A DNA stretch of 7,218 nt from Vicinamibacteria bacterium. Lineage in GTDB: Bacteria; Acidobacteriota; Vicinamibacteria; Fen-336; JAGNNV01. The translations under genes and the position numbers were made by a program. Where the stretch lies: NCBI GenBank assembly GCA_016650185.1, contig JAENWE010000355.1, positions 1 through 7,218 on the forward strand. The letters run 5' to 3'. Every line of letters starts with the position of its first letter. Within the stretch, counting starts at the first letter, position 1. The notes beneath the pieces are model-generated. The model was not told the origin of the DNA and made no database searches. It saw only the letters and a program-made list of their open reading frames with translations. Of this stretch, positions 6,092 to 7,218 are shown one piece after another.

Positions 6092-7218
6092 ATGAGCGAA
6101 GCCCTTCTCAAACCTCGCGGTCTCTCCCGACTGGAAACCGGGCACCCGTGGATTTTCAAATCTGATGTCGAGCCGGTGGAGGCGGCCAACGGCGAGATCG
6201 TGGATGTCGTGGCCAAGGGTCGGTTCATGGGCCAGGCCTTCTACTCGCAGCATTCCGAAATCACCCTCCGGATGCTCTCGCGCGGCTCGCTCACCGAAAC
6301 CTGGCTGGGGGATCGAATCGAGAGGGCCATCGCCTTCCGTGAAGAGGTTCTCGGCCTGCGCGGCGCGTGCCGGCTCGTTCACGGCGAGTCGGACGATTTG
6401 CCCGGCCTGATCGTCGATCGCTATGGCGACATCCTGGTCCTTCAGATTCTCGCCGCCGCCATGGAGACACGCCTGGGCCCCATCGTCGACGCCCTGGTGA
6501 TCCGCCTGAAGCCGCGTGGCATCCTCGCCCGCAACGACGTGAAGGTCCGGGAACGCGAAGGCCTTCCCCGCGAAACGAAGACGCTGTGGGGCGATGTTCC
6601 GGAGACAGTCGAAATCCAGGAAGGGTCGGTGACGCTCAACGTAGACCCGACGAACGGCCAGAAGACCGGCACCTTCCTGGACCAGTCGGCGAATCACGTG
6701 CGATTCGGAGACATGGCCCGCGGTCGTGTGCTGGATGCGTTCTGCCACGACGGCGGCTTCGGCCTTCAGGCCGCCCGGAACCCCGCGGTGAAGGAGGTGG
6801 TGGCCGTCGACATCTCCGCCGAGGCTCTCGTCCGCGCTCAGGCTAACGCGGCCAGGAACTCCGTAACCCTCAACCCGATCGAGGCAAACGTCTTCGACTT
6901 CCTGACCGACGAAGTCGCAGCCGGTTCGCGTTTCGACACCATCGCCCTCGATCCCCCGGCCTTCGCAAAAACGAAGAGCGCCAGGGACGCGGCCTGGCGA
7001 GGCTACAAGGAAATCAACCGACGGGCCCTCCAGTTGCTCGAACCGGGCGGCCTGCTGCTGACGTGCTCCTGCTCCTATCACGTCAGCGAAGAGGAGTTCG
7101 AAGCCGTGGTCGCGGACGCGGCCGCCGACTCCGGCATCACCGCGCAGATCATCGAACGGAGATCACAAGCCGCCGATCACCCGGTCCGTCTGGGCATGCC
7201 CGAGACCCGCTATTTGAA
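6092..7218 (+). CDS. rlmI: RlmI-like class I SAM-dependent 23S rRNA (cytosine-5) methyltransferase (3' end cut off)
   Basis: 375 residues are visible and the frame is open at the right edge. The last ones, DHPVRLGMPETRYL, match the usual ending of the family, so perhaps fewer than ten are missing. Residues about 5-75 form an N-terminal PUA RNA-binding domain (with GHPWIF at 17-22). A central domain with LVHGESDDLPGLIVDRYGD (95-113) and GQKTGTFLDQ (189-198) leads into the Rossmann-type catalytic domain: SAM motif VLDAFCHDGGF (213-223), VDIS (239-242), DPPAF (287-291) and TCSCS (324-328). Escherichia coli RlmI makes m5C1962 in 23S rRNA, and the TCSCS cysteines fit m5C chemistry. The exact base in this organism is inferred from the family. 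The SAM loop reads CHDGGFG where relatives usually have CYTGGFS. No Shine-Dalgarno sequence precedes the ATG; TATGCT (6075-6080) could be a -10 giving a very short leader. Confidence 0.92.
   Translation, partial: MSEALLKPRGLSRLETGHPWIFKSDVEPVEAANGEIVDVVAKGRFMGQAFYSQHSEITLRMLSRGSLTETWLGDRIERAIAFREEVLGLRGACRLVHGESDDLPGLIVDRYGDILVLQILAAAMETRLGPIVDALVIRLKPRGILARNDVKVREREGLPRETKTLWGDVPETVEIQEGSVTLNVDPTNGQKTGTFLDQSANHVRFGDMARGRVLDAFCHDGGFGLQAARNPAVKEVVAVDISAEALVRAQANAARNSVTLNPIEANVFDFLTDEVAAGSRFDTIALDPPAFAKTKSARDAAWRGYKEINRRALQLLEPGGLLLTCSCSYHVSEEEFEAVVADAAADSGITAQIIERRSQAADHPVRLGMPETRYL

Noticed and set aside
6074..7081. 335-codon open frame on the minus strand opposite the methyltransferase
   Set aside because: The plus strand carries all RlmI-family motifs; the antisense product has no family features.
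1..7218. Defence system, CRISPR array, prophage, transposon or tRNA/rRNA gene
   Set aside because: No spaced repeats, transposase or integrase motifs, terminal inverted repeats or cloverleaf-like RNA were seen; all long frames are explained by chromosomal housekeeping or envelope genes.

Overview
This is a GC-rich stretch of bacterial chromosome with ordinary gene density and no phage, insertion sequence, CRISPR array or RNA gene that I can see. Several products carry Sec-type signal peptides, and the paired M16 peptidases and the DUF4097-type protein are of kinds common in diderm, GC-rich bacteria. The mix (M16 pair, ABC-F ATPase, TVNG-repeat protein, nitronate monooxygenase-like enzyme, RlmI-like methyltransferase) would fit Acidobacteriota or a similar lineage. 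That placement is a guess; nothing in the window fixes the phylum.

Left half, minus strand. Reading in the direction of transcription (from about 4880 down to 1), a secreted repeat protein (3962-4882) ends at a strong UUCG-capped intrinsic terminator (3893-3927). A cytosolic ABC-F translation factor (2199-3836) follows, with a GC-rich potential fold directly before its start codon. After a 232-base gap with a three-copy tandem repeat and a possible leader peptide come two M16 metallopeptidase-family genes in an operon. The first (566-1966) has the full zinc site. The second (from 558, running off the left edge) has lost it. They look like the catalytic and non-catalytic halves of one periplasmic heterodimer.

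Right half, plus strand. A 135-base divergent promoter region (4883-5017) separates the repeat protein from a nitronate monooxygenase-like flavoenzyme (5018-6016). A 75-base gap then leads to an RlmI-type 23S rRNA methyltransferase (6092 to the right edge), which probably lacks only its last few residues.

The genes do not form one obvious pathway. The M16 pair is a clear functional unit. The ABC-F protein and the rRNA methyltransferase both act on the ribosome but lie on opposite strands and are probably independent. I found no convincing new system. The more interesting signals are small and regulatory: the possible pseudoknot at the ABC-F start, the repeat and overlapping small ORF before the M16 operon, and direct repeats in the divergent promoter.
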